64,000 nucleotides of DNA, from the NCBI GenBank assembly GCA_030248215.1, contig JASANG010000932.1, positions 439,087 through 503,086 of the forward strand, written 5' to 3'. Positions 22,069 to 33,946 of this stretch are shown here, one piece after another. The translations under genes and the position numbers were made by a program. Source of the stretch: Enoplolaimus lenunculus. Lineage: Eukaryota > Nematoda > Enoplea > Enoplida > Thoracostomopsidae. How positions within the stretch are numbered: the stretch's first letter is position 1; each line of letters starts with the position of its first letter. Below the pieces are notes generated by a model. That model was not told where the DNA came from. It made no database searches and was given only the letters and a program-made list of their open reading frames with translations.

Positions 22069-22802
22069 GCCGGTTAAGTTACCGTTTGTTACGGTGACGA
22101 TAACTGGTATACTTTTCGACTGGTGCCATTGTGATTAAATAGCTAACACTTGGCGGAGTCGCTGTTGAAGTGCCCCAGGGTGATTGTTATGGAGTCGTGT
22201 TGGAAAATAGTCTCGGCTCGTTTGTTGTGTCAGCGTTAAGCCATGCATGTAGAACCATGATTTTGGAAACGCAGGGTTTACGATCTGTATCAAAGTTTCG
22301 AAGGGTGGCTATTTTGTGATACAAACTACAAAAACTACCTGCAATTTTAAAATATGTTTAATAAAAAACAAAGGGGTGTGTGTACCATGAACCCACCCCC
22401 CAAGTTTCCATGGCTACTACTTTATGTTAAGGATTGTTATACTTTTTATGTGCGAATAATTTTGTGAATGATGCGATGAGGCAATATATTGTTTTTGGTA
22501 CAAATTGTGCTGTGAAATTTAATGTTTATGATGCTGTTGTAGTTTAAATAGCACCGAGTCCAATATGAACTCGCGTGGTTCGTAATAATTAAAATTCATG
22601 AATATATATATATATTTGTAAGCCTAAGCCAAGCTTAATTAAATCAGACCAAACAAGACTTTTAGTATTCGTTTCATTATTACTCGGGAGAGAGTAACAA
22701 GTAAACATTTGGCTTTGGTTGGGTTGATAACAAATCTTGCCATGATTTTTAGGAAGTGAACTGTTTTTGTATATTTGTTGAAAATTAAAAAATTATAATT
22801 AG

Positions 22803-23210
22803 GGATGCGCCGATTTATCGGCAACGGCATCGGTAATAATCGGCAGTTTTCGTGAGTATCGGCAATAGAAAAAAAATTGCCGATTTATTGCCAATAGTTT
22901 TTGCAAATATAACAATCAGTTGGAATGCTATCAGTGTCATTTCTGGGCGCATACCTATGTGTCTGGTCCGGAAAACTGTTTCTCTTTTGCGTTTTTGTTT
23001 GAAAAACTAATTTAAATGAACCATTCTTATAAAATTTTAATCGTTTGTGATGGTTAGAGTTTAAGTCTTCATATACTGATGTAATCTAGTATCCTATCTG
23101 TTTATTAAGAATGGGTTACTAAAGTTGGAATCGGCATCGGTTCGGCATTGGCAAAATTTCAAAATAAGAATCGGCATCGGCAAATATTTTAGTATCGGTA
23201 CATCCCTAAT
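22803..23210. mobile_element. CGGCATCGG-type MITE, full length
   Basis: The ends AGGGATGCGCCGAT and ATCGGTACATCCCT are inverted repeats, with repeated CGGCATCGG or CCGATNNNNGCC subterminal motifs. Related partial copies lie at about 23670-23990 and 24565-24700. Confidence 0.7.
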
Positions 23211-23669
23211 TTTGATTGTTTGTATCTTAAAAAATTTAAGTTCGGACCAGAAATATATTTTTTGGTTTATTGGAGTTTTTTTTTGGATTTTGGCTATCGC
23301 ATGCATGTTGTTTGTATAATTGATGGAATATGTGAACGTAAGATTCTGAATCCAAATATTATAACATTATTGCTTTTGATAGCGGGTGGGGCGCTGCCAG
23401 AAATTTGTAAAAAGGATTACGTTTTATTAAAATTCTGAAGATGGTTGCGTTGTTGCCAACTAATAAGGTTCCTAGAAACCCCGGGGACAAAAATCATCGG
23501 GAAACGGGGGCTGACTTGTTTTTGAACGGCGTGGTTTCAGACAACGAACAAACGATGCTGGAACTTTTCTCGGTAGCAAAAAAATTTTCAGGGGCAATGT
23601 TGAGCCCTCCCCATTGGTCAACTGTAGCTACCGGCTGTCGCTTAGGTGCATGCATTGGGTATACACTAG

Positions 23670-23990
23670 GGATGTGCCAATACCAAAATGTTTGCCGATA
23701 CCGATGCCGATTCATATTTAATATACAGATAGGATACTACATTACATGATTTATATGAAGACTTAAACCCTAAACATCATAAACGAGTAAAAATTTATAA
23801 GAACGGTTAGTTTCAATTAAATTTTCAAACACAAACGCAAAAGAAATAACAGTTTTCCTAACCAGACACACTGGTATGCGCACAGAAATGAAACTGATCG
23901 CATTCCAACTGACTGTTATATGTGCCAAACCATCTAATATCAATGTTCGCCTTGTGGATCTCCGATAACCGATAGCTGATTAGTGTTACA
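23670..23990. mobile_element. CGGCATCGG-type MITE, partial copy
   Basis: Begins AGGGATGTGCCAATACC with GCCGATACCGATGCCGAT. The interior is similar, in reverse orientation, to the copy at 22803-23210, including the segment with CAGACACA and GTATGCGCAC. The right end is unclear. Confidence 0.55.
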
Positions 23991-24117
23991 GTGTATCCCC
24001 ATATTTTATTTGAAGTTTAATTTGGTTGAATTCACTGAGCAGATGAGATAGAACATATAACTCTACGCTGGGTCGCACATTTTGAATTCATGAGTCGTAT
24101 GTTCATTTATGTATAGC

Positions 24118-24353
24118 ACCCATAACGCTCTATTCACACGTGCAAGTTGCCAACGTCACAGGAAGCTGCTGCACTAAATTCACTGAAGTTGCATGGTTAT
24201 TCACACATGTGATCTAAATTCCGAGCTATGATTTTTAATGAATTATTTGCAGCTGCAAGTTTTTCAAACTGGATTTTGGACAAAACTTGCAAGCGCACGT
24301 TGCAGCTGCAAGTTCTCGCAGCAAACACTTACACGTGTGTCACTAGGGCTTAA
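24118..24353. mobile_element. CACACGTGCAAGT-type fold-back element
   Basis: CTATTCACACGTGCAAGTTG at the left and CTTACACGTGTGTCACTAGG at the right, with GCAGCTGCAAGTT motifs inside. Same family as 17700-17975. Confidence 0.55.
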
Positions 24354-24564
24354 GATTTCTGGCAGGTTTTATGGCTAATTTTGAAACTAATAATCGCTTA
24401 AATGATTCTAAACGGGGTATTGTCGTTATAATCGTTTAATTTTGCACTGTTTTGAATTTCAAAAACACTAATTGTCATAGGTGGTCGAATGCTGCCTGTA
24501 AAAACAAGACATAATTATAAATGATTTTTGCGTTTCAAACAGCATCTTTCAGTACGTTTAAAAC

Positions 24565-24700
24565 AGATGGCGTTAAGGACTTGCCGATTAATCGGCATCG
24601 GTAATAATCGGCACTTTGCGCAAGGATCGGTGTCGGCAAATTTTCAAAATGAACATCGGGATTGGCAAAAATTTTGGTAGCGCTATATTGCTAAACGGAA
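24565..24700. repeat. CGGCATCGG-type MITE fragment
   Basis: It holds GCCGATTAATCGGCATCGG and GGATCGGTGTCGGCAAA; termini are lost. Confidence 0.5.
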
Positions 24701-24791
24701 CGTTTTTTTACTTTAATTTAAACGCGTTTGTCAAGATGCGAAAAGTGTTTTGCAATTTTGATGTGATTCGTACGCTGCAAAAAGATTCGTA

Positions 24792-24990
24792 CGCTGCAAA
24801 AAATGGTGAATCAAATTGACTCCGTTCGAAATAGGCTTTTCAGAACTACACAAACTGAGTCAAAATTCGACTCCGCCACTCAGTTAGTCAAATTTGACTG
24901 TGGCGGAGTCGAATTGTAAACTTCACTTTGTGTAGTTCGGAAAAGTCTATTTCGGAGAGAGTCAATTTGACTCACCGTTTTTTGCGCAGG
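24792..24990. mobile_element. MITE-E copy 5
   Basis: CGCTGCAAAAAATGG at the left and CCGTTTTTTGCGCAG at the right, with TA at both flanks. The left terminus has a short direct duplication just outside (GTACGCTGCAAAAA at about 24770). Confidence 0.75.
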
Positions 24991-26067
24991 TAGTGTACGG
25001 TTGAAAATACCTGCGGTTTGTAATTTGAAAGCCTTGATTTGGAATATGCTCTCTAAAATTGTTTGATTATTATTGTATAATATTGCTTTGTACTATATTA
25101 TTGCAACAAGCGTATATTTTCATTAATTTCGAAAATTTACTTACTGTCATGTTTTTGGTAAAAATGTATATGTAAGTACTTTAGAGTAAACTTTTCATAT
25201 TTGGTGGTATTTTAATGCAGTGACGCTTACTGTAAACCTATCAGCGTGCAGCGATCGGAGGTAAAAATTACCGTAACCGAACGAATGGTGGATGCAATTT
25301 TTGAGGGCAGAAAAATTTCCCTGCCAAAATTGCCGAAACCACCTGCCTAAAATTTGGCCATTGTCGGAGGCAGATGAGGTGTAACCTGAAACTTTCGTGT
25401 ATTGAGCACGTTTGCGTTTAGGTTTTCAGTAGACAGTGTTGTTGAAATGTGTTCTAGAGAAGTTTGCGGTCATGAAGCGGAGCAAGTTTAAGCTTTAAAC
25501 TAATTTTTTTCTTAGATCTTGTGGTTAGACAAAATGTGACAGGAGCAAATTATGACAGAGAAAATTTGGCACCGGCAACTATGGTACGACACCGGCCCCA
25601 AAGGTGTTGAAGGTGAAGTGTAACTGCCAAACGTTAGTTAATTCTACACAAATCCGAACTGTTCGTAACTATTAACAAGGATGTCAGCGAAATATTTCCG
25701 TTGATGACGTACGGTTGACATATTGCTAAAGTACTTAAAAGTGGTCACAAATCGGTTAGCGACTAGTTTTGAGTCAGGGTCAAGTAAATTTTTTTAATTT
25801 TTTATTAACGGCGTGGCTAACACACACGTGTACAGGGTTTGAGGCCGATGCTATTTATATATTGTGAACGGTGCATAATTGTAAATTTTGAACGTGATAT
25901 AAATAGACACTGCGCAGCGCTTGGGATTACACGTACGTATGCGCAATGCAAAAGCTCTATAAGACGTCAAAGACCGTCACGTTTTGCGTCACAAGCTCTT
26001 TGTCAGTCGACTGGTGATGCTAAATGCCGTTCAGCCGAGTGGTCTGAATTCTTGTTGCAGTTAAACG

Positions 26068-26610
26068 TGAGACCAGTCGTACTGGAACTGCATGTATTGA
26101 GCGAAGCTTGAACGCACTTAAAGCTTATAAAGTACAAACACGCATATTTTGGCCCGCCGAGGTTCGTTTAATAATCAGTGAAATAATTCAAAAAGGTCTA
26201 GTTTAGGCTTGATTATGCTAATATGGAAGTTAGCTAATTGCTATCTATCGCAATCACCGGTGTCAGAGGTTTGTAAACAATTTATTCAGATTTCTGGTTA
26301 CCCAAAAACCATTTAGGACTGAAATTACACTGCTTGTAACCCAAATAATTTGTGAAATGCAGTAATATGTTCTAATTTAGGCTTAGCCAATTATGTAAAT
26401 TAGTATGTAGCTAATAGGCGACTTAAAAGTTTAAAATGCCAATGTGAGGTTAACGCTCCAGGATAATAAGCTTTGCAATAACAAAAGTTTATCAAAATCG
26501 GTCCAGTGGTTCCTGCGATTCTGTTCGGGCGGACGGACATCTACTTTTCAACCGCCGAATACAAATCATAACACGCTTCGCGAAACTCCGAGCTTCGCTT
26601 CGCTCAATGA
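26068..26610. mobile_element. GGACGGACAGAC-bearing element, copy 2
   Basis: Closely parallels 13970-14460: TATTGAGCGAAGCTTGAA at the left, AAATCGGTCCAGTGGTTCC and a shorter GGACGGACAT at about 26498-26530, and GAGCTTCGCTTCGCTCAAT at the right. It ends about 90 bp before the RNF41-like start codon. Confidence 0.65.
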
Positions 26611-26696
26611 AATATGAAATATTCATACAGGAAATGGTTGATGTTTTAGGTTTTTCTGGCTTTACACTGGTTAAATTTGGTATGATATTTAGCAAA

Positions 26697-29600
26697 ATGG
26701 GATTCGATGTTAATCGTTTCGAAGGCGATGTTGATGAAGAGCTTATGTGTCCGATTTGTAGCGGTGTACTTGAAAATCCAGTTCAGGTAGGTGTGTAGTG
26801 TTCATTTTTGATCGCCGAAATTTGGCACTGAAGCTGGTCTGTCTGTTTTTGTAAAATTTGCAGCAAAATAAGACGCCGAAACTTAAAGATTTTCTGCAAT
26901 CGAGCGAGAAAACAGCTGTTAGCTTGGCAGACGATTGCTTGTAATACCTTTAAATCGCTATGCGGTTCCAGGTATTTTGTTTGAGTTTTATCTATGGACT
27001 GTTAGTTTGATAGCTGTTCGTTTGCGATTTGCAGGCTGAGCTGTGTGAACACGCATTCTGTCGCGTTTGTATTGAAACATGGCTGGAACAGTCGACAAGT
27101 TGTCCTGTTGATCGCGAGTCGTTACATCCACAACAGTTGTCGTCACCGCCAAGAATCTTAAAGAATCTACTCGCTCGACTGATGATTGCTTGTGATAATG
27201 AACGGTAAGTTTAAATGTCTTATTCGTTAAGGGTTTCGAAGATTTATGCAGTTAAAAGGCGATAAAACTGGTTGTTCGCGTTATTTGTTGACGTTTGCTC
27301 ACTGGGAGACTGGAGATTTAGCGATTAACAGATTTAGGCTTAGGCTTTGCTTATGCTTTGGATTAGTCTTAACCAAATGCTTATAATGTAGGCTTCGTGG
27401 ACAGGCTTTTATTGCGAACACGGGCTGAACTGATATTTATGAAGCTCGCTCTTGTTGTGAGTACCAATTTATACATTTCATAGATTTTTAAAAGCTGGCG
27501 GCCGTTTTCTGTTGTAAAGTTTGGTTCAGCTGTACGAACCGTTCTATCGTGACAGTTGCAATTTTTTCAAAAACTTGCCATAACTCATAATCGCAATTAT
27601 TTGAAACAAAAATAGATTTTTTATCGAAGTTAAATGGTAATTTTAGTTTTTTTAAATACATTGCTATCCTTTGCTGGTTTCGTTTATGAAACCCTTGACG
27701 TTCAGTAGAATTGGCGGTTCAGATCAAATCTAAATTTAGTCTCTTGACGTAGGGATGTCATCGCTGTGATATTGGATCGTATTCTCAACTATGTATAGCA
27801 CTTATTGTCAGTTAATACTCGATGTTGAAACAGTCGGTCAGCCGTAGCTGTGTATCTCAAATTCCACAAAGTAGCAGGGTTGATAAAATTAATGCTAAAA
27901 TTACAGGATCTATCATTGGTAACAGATTCTGACCACATTTGAGAATACGTGCAATTTTTGTTTGAGTTGTTTCATTCAGGCATGGCTGTGAAACTGTTGT
28001 ACGATTAGATCAATTAGAGGGACACACTCGTGATTGCCAGTTCAATCCGAATCGATTGATGCAGTGTCAACAAGGATGTGGGTTAAGTATTCGCCAGAAT
28101 GAACTTGCGGTAAGTCACAGGCTTCGTATTTATCGGTGCATTCATAGAGTATATACTGCTATAGGCAGTGAAAGTACAAGTTGTGTACTTGAAATAATAT
28201 ATAATGTGCGGCGTGTAACGATGCTTGAGATTAAGTCTCAGATGAACAGAAGCTGTTCAATAAAGGAACGGTTGAAATGTTTTGAGGTTGTAAATGTGAA
28301 GTTTGATCGATGAGACATTTTTTTGTTATGACACACAAGCACTATTCACTTGCGCCAGTTCTTGCAGTGATAATTTGCAACCGTATTGAACGTAAAATCA
28401 AAATTATTGTAGTATGCAAGAAGCGCTTTGAGTATGCCTTTATAATATTATTTAACCTTGTGGGTTTTTCAGGAACACCGGTGTATTGAATCGTTAAGGC
28501 TTGCGTATGAAAGCCAACGGACAAATTTAGAATCGTTGATGAAGAAAGATGAAGATAAAGAGCGTAGGTTGGAACAATTGGAGCGTGATTATAAAGAGGT
28601 CAAGGTAAATAGTGTATAAACTTTTCTCATAAAATGTTCTACTAACTGAAACAGACTGAAGAATGGGAACTGAGTGATATTGGGTTTGCAGAAGAATTAA
28701 TGTAATTTTGAAAATTAATATTTGAATCGAGTTTTGGCTTCGACGTTTAAATTATGTTTAAATTCCAGGATACGCTGACTGCGCTGTTATCTGAACCTGG
28801 AACCAGCTCTGGGATTAGCTCAAATACGGCCGCGTCGACTGATGAATTAGAAACTTGGGTTCGATCCCTGCCGCGAGCTAAAGTTAACCGGTGGGGTGGT
28901 ATGATTTCGACGCCGGATGCAGTTTTACAGGTGGGTTGCGAAAGTTTGCAGGGGTAATTGCAAAGCTTGTGGCTTGTGCGTTTATCGACAAAACGTATTT
29001 TTTCCAGAAATAGTATATTATGCGCAATGCGCATTAAGACGTCCACATACTGCAAACGAAACAACCTACCCGGACAGCAGTGTATGTGACATTAGGATTT
29101 TTTATTAATTTTTAAGGTCCCGGAATGGCGTTAAGTCAATGCTTGCCTCCACTTTTTCGTATAAAGCGGTGCCTTTAATCAAGGTGTTTTAAGTTTGGAA
29201 GACTTTTCTAGTCAAGAAGTACACATATTTTTATTTTAAGCGCTCACAAGTTCAACTATGTTTTAGGCTGCAATTCGAAGATCTTTGATCGAAGCCAGTT
29301 GTCCGTATTCCGCAGTGCCATCGTTGCTGGGGCGAGCTCATGAACGTGAATGGCCCCGTGGTTTACAATCGCTTGAGGTAAACTTTTCATTTGTTAAAGT
29401 TCATAAGAAAGTAGGTTTATAATTAAAGAAAGAATGTTGAATATACGTAATTTGATAATAGTATCAGCTAAGTGAACCAAATATGTGCAAATCAGTGTTC
29501 TTAGAGGAAAATTAGCATTCCAAATGTTGCAACCACTTTGACTAGTATCATTTATTTGCGTACTACTGCAATTATAGATGTGTATTTAAAACGCAAAAGT

Positions 29601-29971
29601 AAGGGTTGAGTATACTTTTGAAAGACGCTTGGTGTCGATGGCTGACCACGACACACGACAAGTATAACGCCACCCTAAACGTTTCAGCGACTGTTAGTAC
29701 GCGCTCGTATGATAGCGTATTTTTGCATTTCGGAAAAACGATCCAAGGCTTTCAAAGTATTTATGTTTAAGATATGCATAATTATAGTTTTTTTTGCTTC
29801 AAATTGCAGGTCAGACAAAACAACCGAAATCAGTACAACCGATACGTATGCCGTCGGATTCCAAACCGTCAAGCTGTGCTAATTTTAGCTTCCGAAAATC
29901 AACACATGTCACGTGATTTGGTTGTTGAACCAGCGTTGGTTGTACTGTTTGCTAATGGAGTGGAAGGATAA
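26697..29971 (+). CDS. RNF41: RNF41/NRDP1-like RING E3 ubiquitin ligase, complete, 7 exons, 318 aa
   Basis: E3 ligase; the family ubiquitinates receptor tyrosine kinases and other targets. Exons: 26697-26786, 27035-27204, 27980-28109, 28473-28604, 28769-28930, 29267-29377, 29810-29971, summing to 957 nt with consistent phases. The N-terminal MGFDVNRFEGDVDEELMCP closely matches the human family start. The RING C3HC4 residues are CPIC, CEHAFCRVCI and CPVD; then TRAF-type zinc-finger residues (HGCETVVRL, HTRDCQ, CQQGCGL), a charged coiled coil (ESLMKKDEDKERRLEQLERD), and the C-terminal substrate-binding domain (RWGGMISTPDAVLQ, HEREWPRGLQSLE, IPNRQAVLILASENQHMS, PALVVLFANGVEG). Length is within one residue of human RNF41 (317). 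A splice acceptor (ATATTTAG) ends only 4 nt before the ATG, suggesting trans-splicing or a 5' UTR intron. Confidence 0.97.
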
Positions 29972-31116
29972 AGGTTTCATTTTGCATTTTTGCAGTGGAT
30001 ATTGAGACGGGGCAATATTTTCGGTATCCTGTTTAGTAGGGTGCTGGTAGACAGTATACGGAAGGCATTCTTTAAAGGAACCTGGAAGTTTCGGGTGTAT
30101 ATTGTGACCGGGGTTATATATGTGGTGTCGAGTGAGTTTCGTAGTTTGATGTGGACTTTGGTTTCGAAATCCGACCTGAAAAATTAAAACGACATCTTGA
30201 CTGTTCGTGGGGTTAGAAAGAAGTTGGACACGGAAGAGGAATGTAGCGAACTGCTGGGTGTCGTAAATATTGAGCTGGTTTCGCAAGTGATCATCGTGGA
30301 CTGGAAAGCAGATTACCTGACCAACACAACTGGACTTCAGGTCATAGACGTCTGGCACTGATGATCCCAGCCCCACATAGGAATGAATATGCTATCTTCG
30401 GGTTCGTGAAATGGGTCTTCTTTGGTTCTTTCGCATCGAGAAATAGAAATCGATGACAGATCCATGTTGGGCACTTGTCAATAGATGTTCTACAGTTTCC
30501 TTTTCATTGCATGGCTGTGCCGACATAATGCTGACTCAAACAATAATATATGCATAACTTCGGTCCACAAAAAGCATATGCATCCCAAACATGTATGATC
30601 ATAGACTTGATTGTAAGTTAAGTATGTAAATGATAGACCGTGAGATATATTACCGGTTACGGCATATGTCGCTTTTTGCTAATAATCGTATTAATCACAT
30701 TACTGATCGACTTCCATGATCAACCCAGTTTATTTCAATGTTATGCTGATGGTATTCAGGTACACGAAGTTTATTTTCATATTTTATATATTAATTGAGA
30801 GTTGAGATACTTATTTACCACTATGTTTACTCCGATTTTGAAAAATATAGCCAGATGAAAATGAATTAACGCTAACAGATTTGATATCTGGTAGGACCAG
30901 GCATTATGAAGTCAAAACATATTTCGTTTGATTATTCAGCACTTGCAGATAAGAGGAAGCTATGCAAAACATTAGTGTTATTTCAGTTCTCACAGAAAGT
31001 GTGCTTCAAAATCTTATAAAAGTTAATTATTCGTTGGTAAAGTGAAAATTGTTCCAAATTTTTGAACCGTTAGTAGTACATGCACGTCAACTGTAAGATT
31101 TGGTGGCTCATATTTA

Positions 31117-31955
31117 GGTCTGGGGCGGACCGCTTTTCCGCCGGACTTTAATAGAGTATGGTTAAGCGTCAGAAAAATTTTGTTAGCTTACGCATATGTA
31201 GAGGCGTATCCTTACGTTTAAGCTTAGGAATATGCTTATACTACTGCGGCGTTCACGTTATAACTGGGGCAGCTTCGAACACGTTTTGTCCAAGTTGATT
31301 CGACGTCAACATAAAATTTTGTGATCCGAATAGCGGTTATGTAGACCAAATGTGAATGTCATATGACATTGGCTTACAAATCACTGATGTCAAGCGATCA
31401 TCGTATACAAATAATCATTTGTCATATGATACTGCGGGACATTTATGCGAATATCATATGATATTCCAAAATTCTACTAAATATCATATGATATTTATAC
31501 AGGACAATGGAATTTGTGCACGCTAAATAAAACAGTAAAAAGTCGGATAATGCAGCATTAAATGATTTCGCAAGTTGAATTAGTTTCTACCGTTCTGTTT
31601 CTCGCTAAGTTTTTCCCAAAATATATCCCTAAGTACAAATAATTCAAATCTGTAATTTTAGTATCATATGACATTCTACAGTACAATCAAGCTAGTTTAC
31701 CACAACTTTGCAGACATTTTCAAACATATCATATGATACTCGCAGACAATATTTGGAATATCATATGATATTGCAGTACAAACAGTAGATGTCACATCAG
31801 GATAGCAGACAATTCAAATTTTTTTCTCATAGCGGATAAACGGTCAGACAAAATGTTACCAGCTATAGTCATAGGGACAAAACGTGTTCCAGGCTGCCCC
31901 AGTTATAACGTGAACCCCGCACACTGTTACGGCCGTGTCCTACACATTAACCATT
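31117..31955 (+). mobile_element. MITE-A copy interrupted by MITE-D
   Basis: The left part (31117-31244) has the MITE-A block up to GGAATATGCTTATACTAC. The right part (31922-31955) has CACTGTTACGGCCGTGTCC, a diverged MITE-A terminus. Between them lies a complete MITE-D, so MITE-D is the younger insertion. Confidence 0.75.
31245..31921 (-). mobile_element. MITE-D copy 2, 677 bp, nested in MITE-A
   Basis: TGCGGCGTTCACGTTATAA to TTATAACGTGAACCCCGCA, flanked by TAC and CAC (one mismatch from a 3-bp duplication). Inverted relative to copy 1 and exactly the same length. It holds about seven ATATCATATGATAT-type motifs. Confidence 0.85.
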
Positions 31956-33117
31956 TTAAAGCAAAAACAATAGTAGTACGGTAATGTTTTTTTATTGTTT
32001 TGTTTATCTTGGCCCTTGTAAACAATAGGGGGGTGCCTGCTAAAAAAGCATAAACGTAAACGACATGAACGTTATTTTTATTATATGATGTTTTCGTAAT
32101 AAAAACCTGGGCGATCACTAAAAACGAGCGAATCGGTTAAAATCTAAAAAGGTAACATGAACCGGAAGACAATACATTAACACAGACGTTGCATCAGTTT
32201 AGATTTGAAACAAATTTTATTAAATTCATTTCCAAAAATATGCCATGGTAAATATAAGAATACGTATTTTTAACGATGTGTATCAGGGTGCAACCGGAGG
32301 TGGAAAAAATTTTACCGGAGCCAGAAGTGAATCAGGAGTTGCGGCAAAATTAGGTACATTAAGGTGGTATAAAATGATTTCCTGCAAATGAGAAATTTGT
32401 AAGCCAATGTCATGGGACGTTCATATTTTGTCTACGTAACCGCTTTTCAGATCGCAACATTATGTTGATGTAGAAGGAATATGAACAAAACGTGTTCCAA
32501 ACTGCCACAATTATAACGTGAGCCTCGCTTAAGGTGCTATGTCTACCGGAGCCAGAGGGAGACCTTCGATTGTGCCCTGGTGTATATGGGATCTATCACC
32601 AGGGAATATGTCTAACAAACAAGAAGTGAATCAAACTTTACAAACCTTGTACTGCAAAAGCTACACAGCAGTGTTAACATAGAGATTTGCATAAGTCGTA
32701 GGTAGTTAGCAGTGTACGATCGGTGGTCCGGATCCGGCTGAAAAACAACGTCCGGCTCTGGTATACTTTTTGCCAGGCGTTCGGGTGTTGTTGGAAACCT
32801 CAGACTCTCATGTGATTTTTCCTAGTAAAGTGAATTTTACTACGAAATATCAGACCCTATGACTGTATACCTTCAGCTCACTTTAATACAAAGAATCGGA
32901 CCAAAAATTAATTTTTGCTAAATTTAAGTTCTTTCACAGCTTTATACATGTTACGTAGTATCATATGATATTCAAAAGGAAAATTTGTTTAGACGAAAGA
33001 AAAGGTTCGGTTTTTAGTTTAGTCCTTCAAAAATACAGTCTGGGATTTATGTGAGAAATAGTAGGGCTGCAAAAATTGCTACTGGTTCAGCAGCGAGCTT
33101 GTATTTTGCTACATGTA

Positions 33118-33290
33118 AACTTAAAAGTTTGATTAAGCGTATTCCTAAAGCCTAAAACCTAAAGCCTAAGCGTTGCAAAAATGTGTTCCTAAACCGAAAC
33201 CTAGCCTAAGCAAAAAATGCAACCTGGAATCTTATCCTACTATTTTATAGACTCACCAGAAACCTGGACTCCCTTAAAGTAAACATGAGG
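33118..33290 (+). mobile_element. MITE-C copy, 5'-truncated
   Basis: GATTAAGCGTATTCC, CCTAAGCGTTGCAAAAATG, then the conserved right block (CCTACTATTTTATAGACTC, CCCTTAAAGTAAACATGAGGC). Confidence 0.65.
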
Positions 33291-33448
33291 CAAAGTTTAG
33301 GTTAAACTTTAATTATATAAAATTTACTTAGGTGAAAAATAAGATTCATTGCCATAATTTTTACGTATACTTGAATGTTTTAGAATTTTCTGATTCAATT
33401 TTAAATAATTTACATTTATCAGGAATAAATCAAGCCTTGCATTACTAG

Positions 33449-33616
33449 GGCCCATGTATAGAACAGGGCCTGATCGTTTTTCGGAGGGGCTATAACAGAA
33501 TCAGTTTAAGCTTTAGACTAACTTTTTTGCTTAGGCTTTGGCTTTGGCTTTGGCTTAGGCTTAGGCTTAGGAATATGCTTATACTACTGTTCCGGCCCTG
33601 TTCTATACATGGTCCT
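33449..33616 (+). mobile_element. MITE-A copy with 8-bp target duplication
   Basis: GGCCCATGTATAGAACAGGG to CCCTGTTCTATACATGGTCC, flanked by ATTACTAG and ATTACCAG (7 of 8). The interior has a GCTTTGGCTTAGGC tract. It lies about 330 bp upstream of the micro-exon gene. Confidence 0.85.
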
Positions 33617-33946
33617 ATTACCAGGAACACGCGTTGCCTATAAAAATGTTTATTTTGGTAGCATAAACTGTTATCTTACAAATTCCAGTGTTATAGTCGC
33701 TGTTTTACTTAATTTTAGAACGAAATTTTCTACAAAACAATCCTTACTGACATTATTGGTTCGTTTCTTAAATGTGTTAAACGCAACGGTTATCTTCAAA
33801 ATTCCAGAGTTACTCTGCTAACCGGTACGAAACGGGGGTATAAAAATGGTTGCGCAGTTTTGATTCGGCTCAATATCCGATTGAAATATTAAAATTTACA
33901 GGGTCATATTTTTGTTTGTGTTTTAATTTCATATTTATTTGTTCAG

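Larger units (their letters stand above)
18523..26696. other. Intergenic region between AMPK and RNF41, no gene recognised
   Basis: I found no splice-consistent coding exon. It is AT-rich and holds the repeats listed separately plus unassigned sequence (18523-19200, 19300-20250, 22070-22800 and 25400-26060, in which I see nothing specific). Confidence 0.6.
29972..33946. other. Intergenic region, repeats and unassigned sequence
   Basis: 29972-31110 holds nothing I can name; a 155-codon open frame on the minus strand (29909-30376) runs antisense into the last RNF41 exon and has no recognisable domain. 31117-31955 is a MITE-A carrying a nested MITE-D. 32285-32360 has CAGGGTGCAACCGGAGG, and 32380-32530 is half a MITE-D. 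About 33118-33290 is a 5'-truncated MITE-C, and 33449-33616 a MITE-A. 33617-33946 should hold the promoter of the micro-exon gene. Confidence 0.55.

Noticed and set aside
29909-30376. 155-residue minus-strand frame
   Set aside because: Overlaps the last RNF41 exon antisense, has no recognisable domain and unremarkable composition; likely chance.
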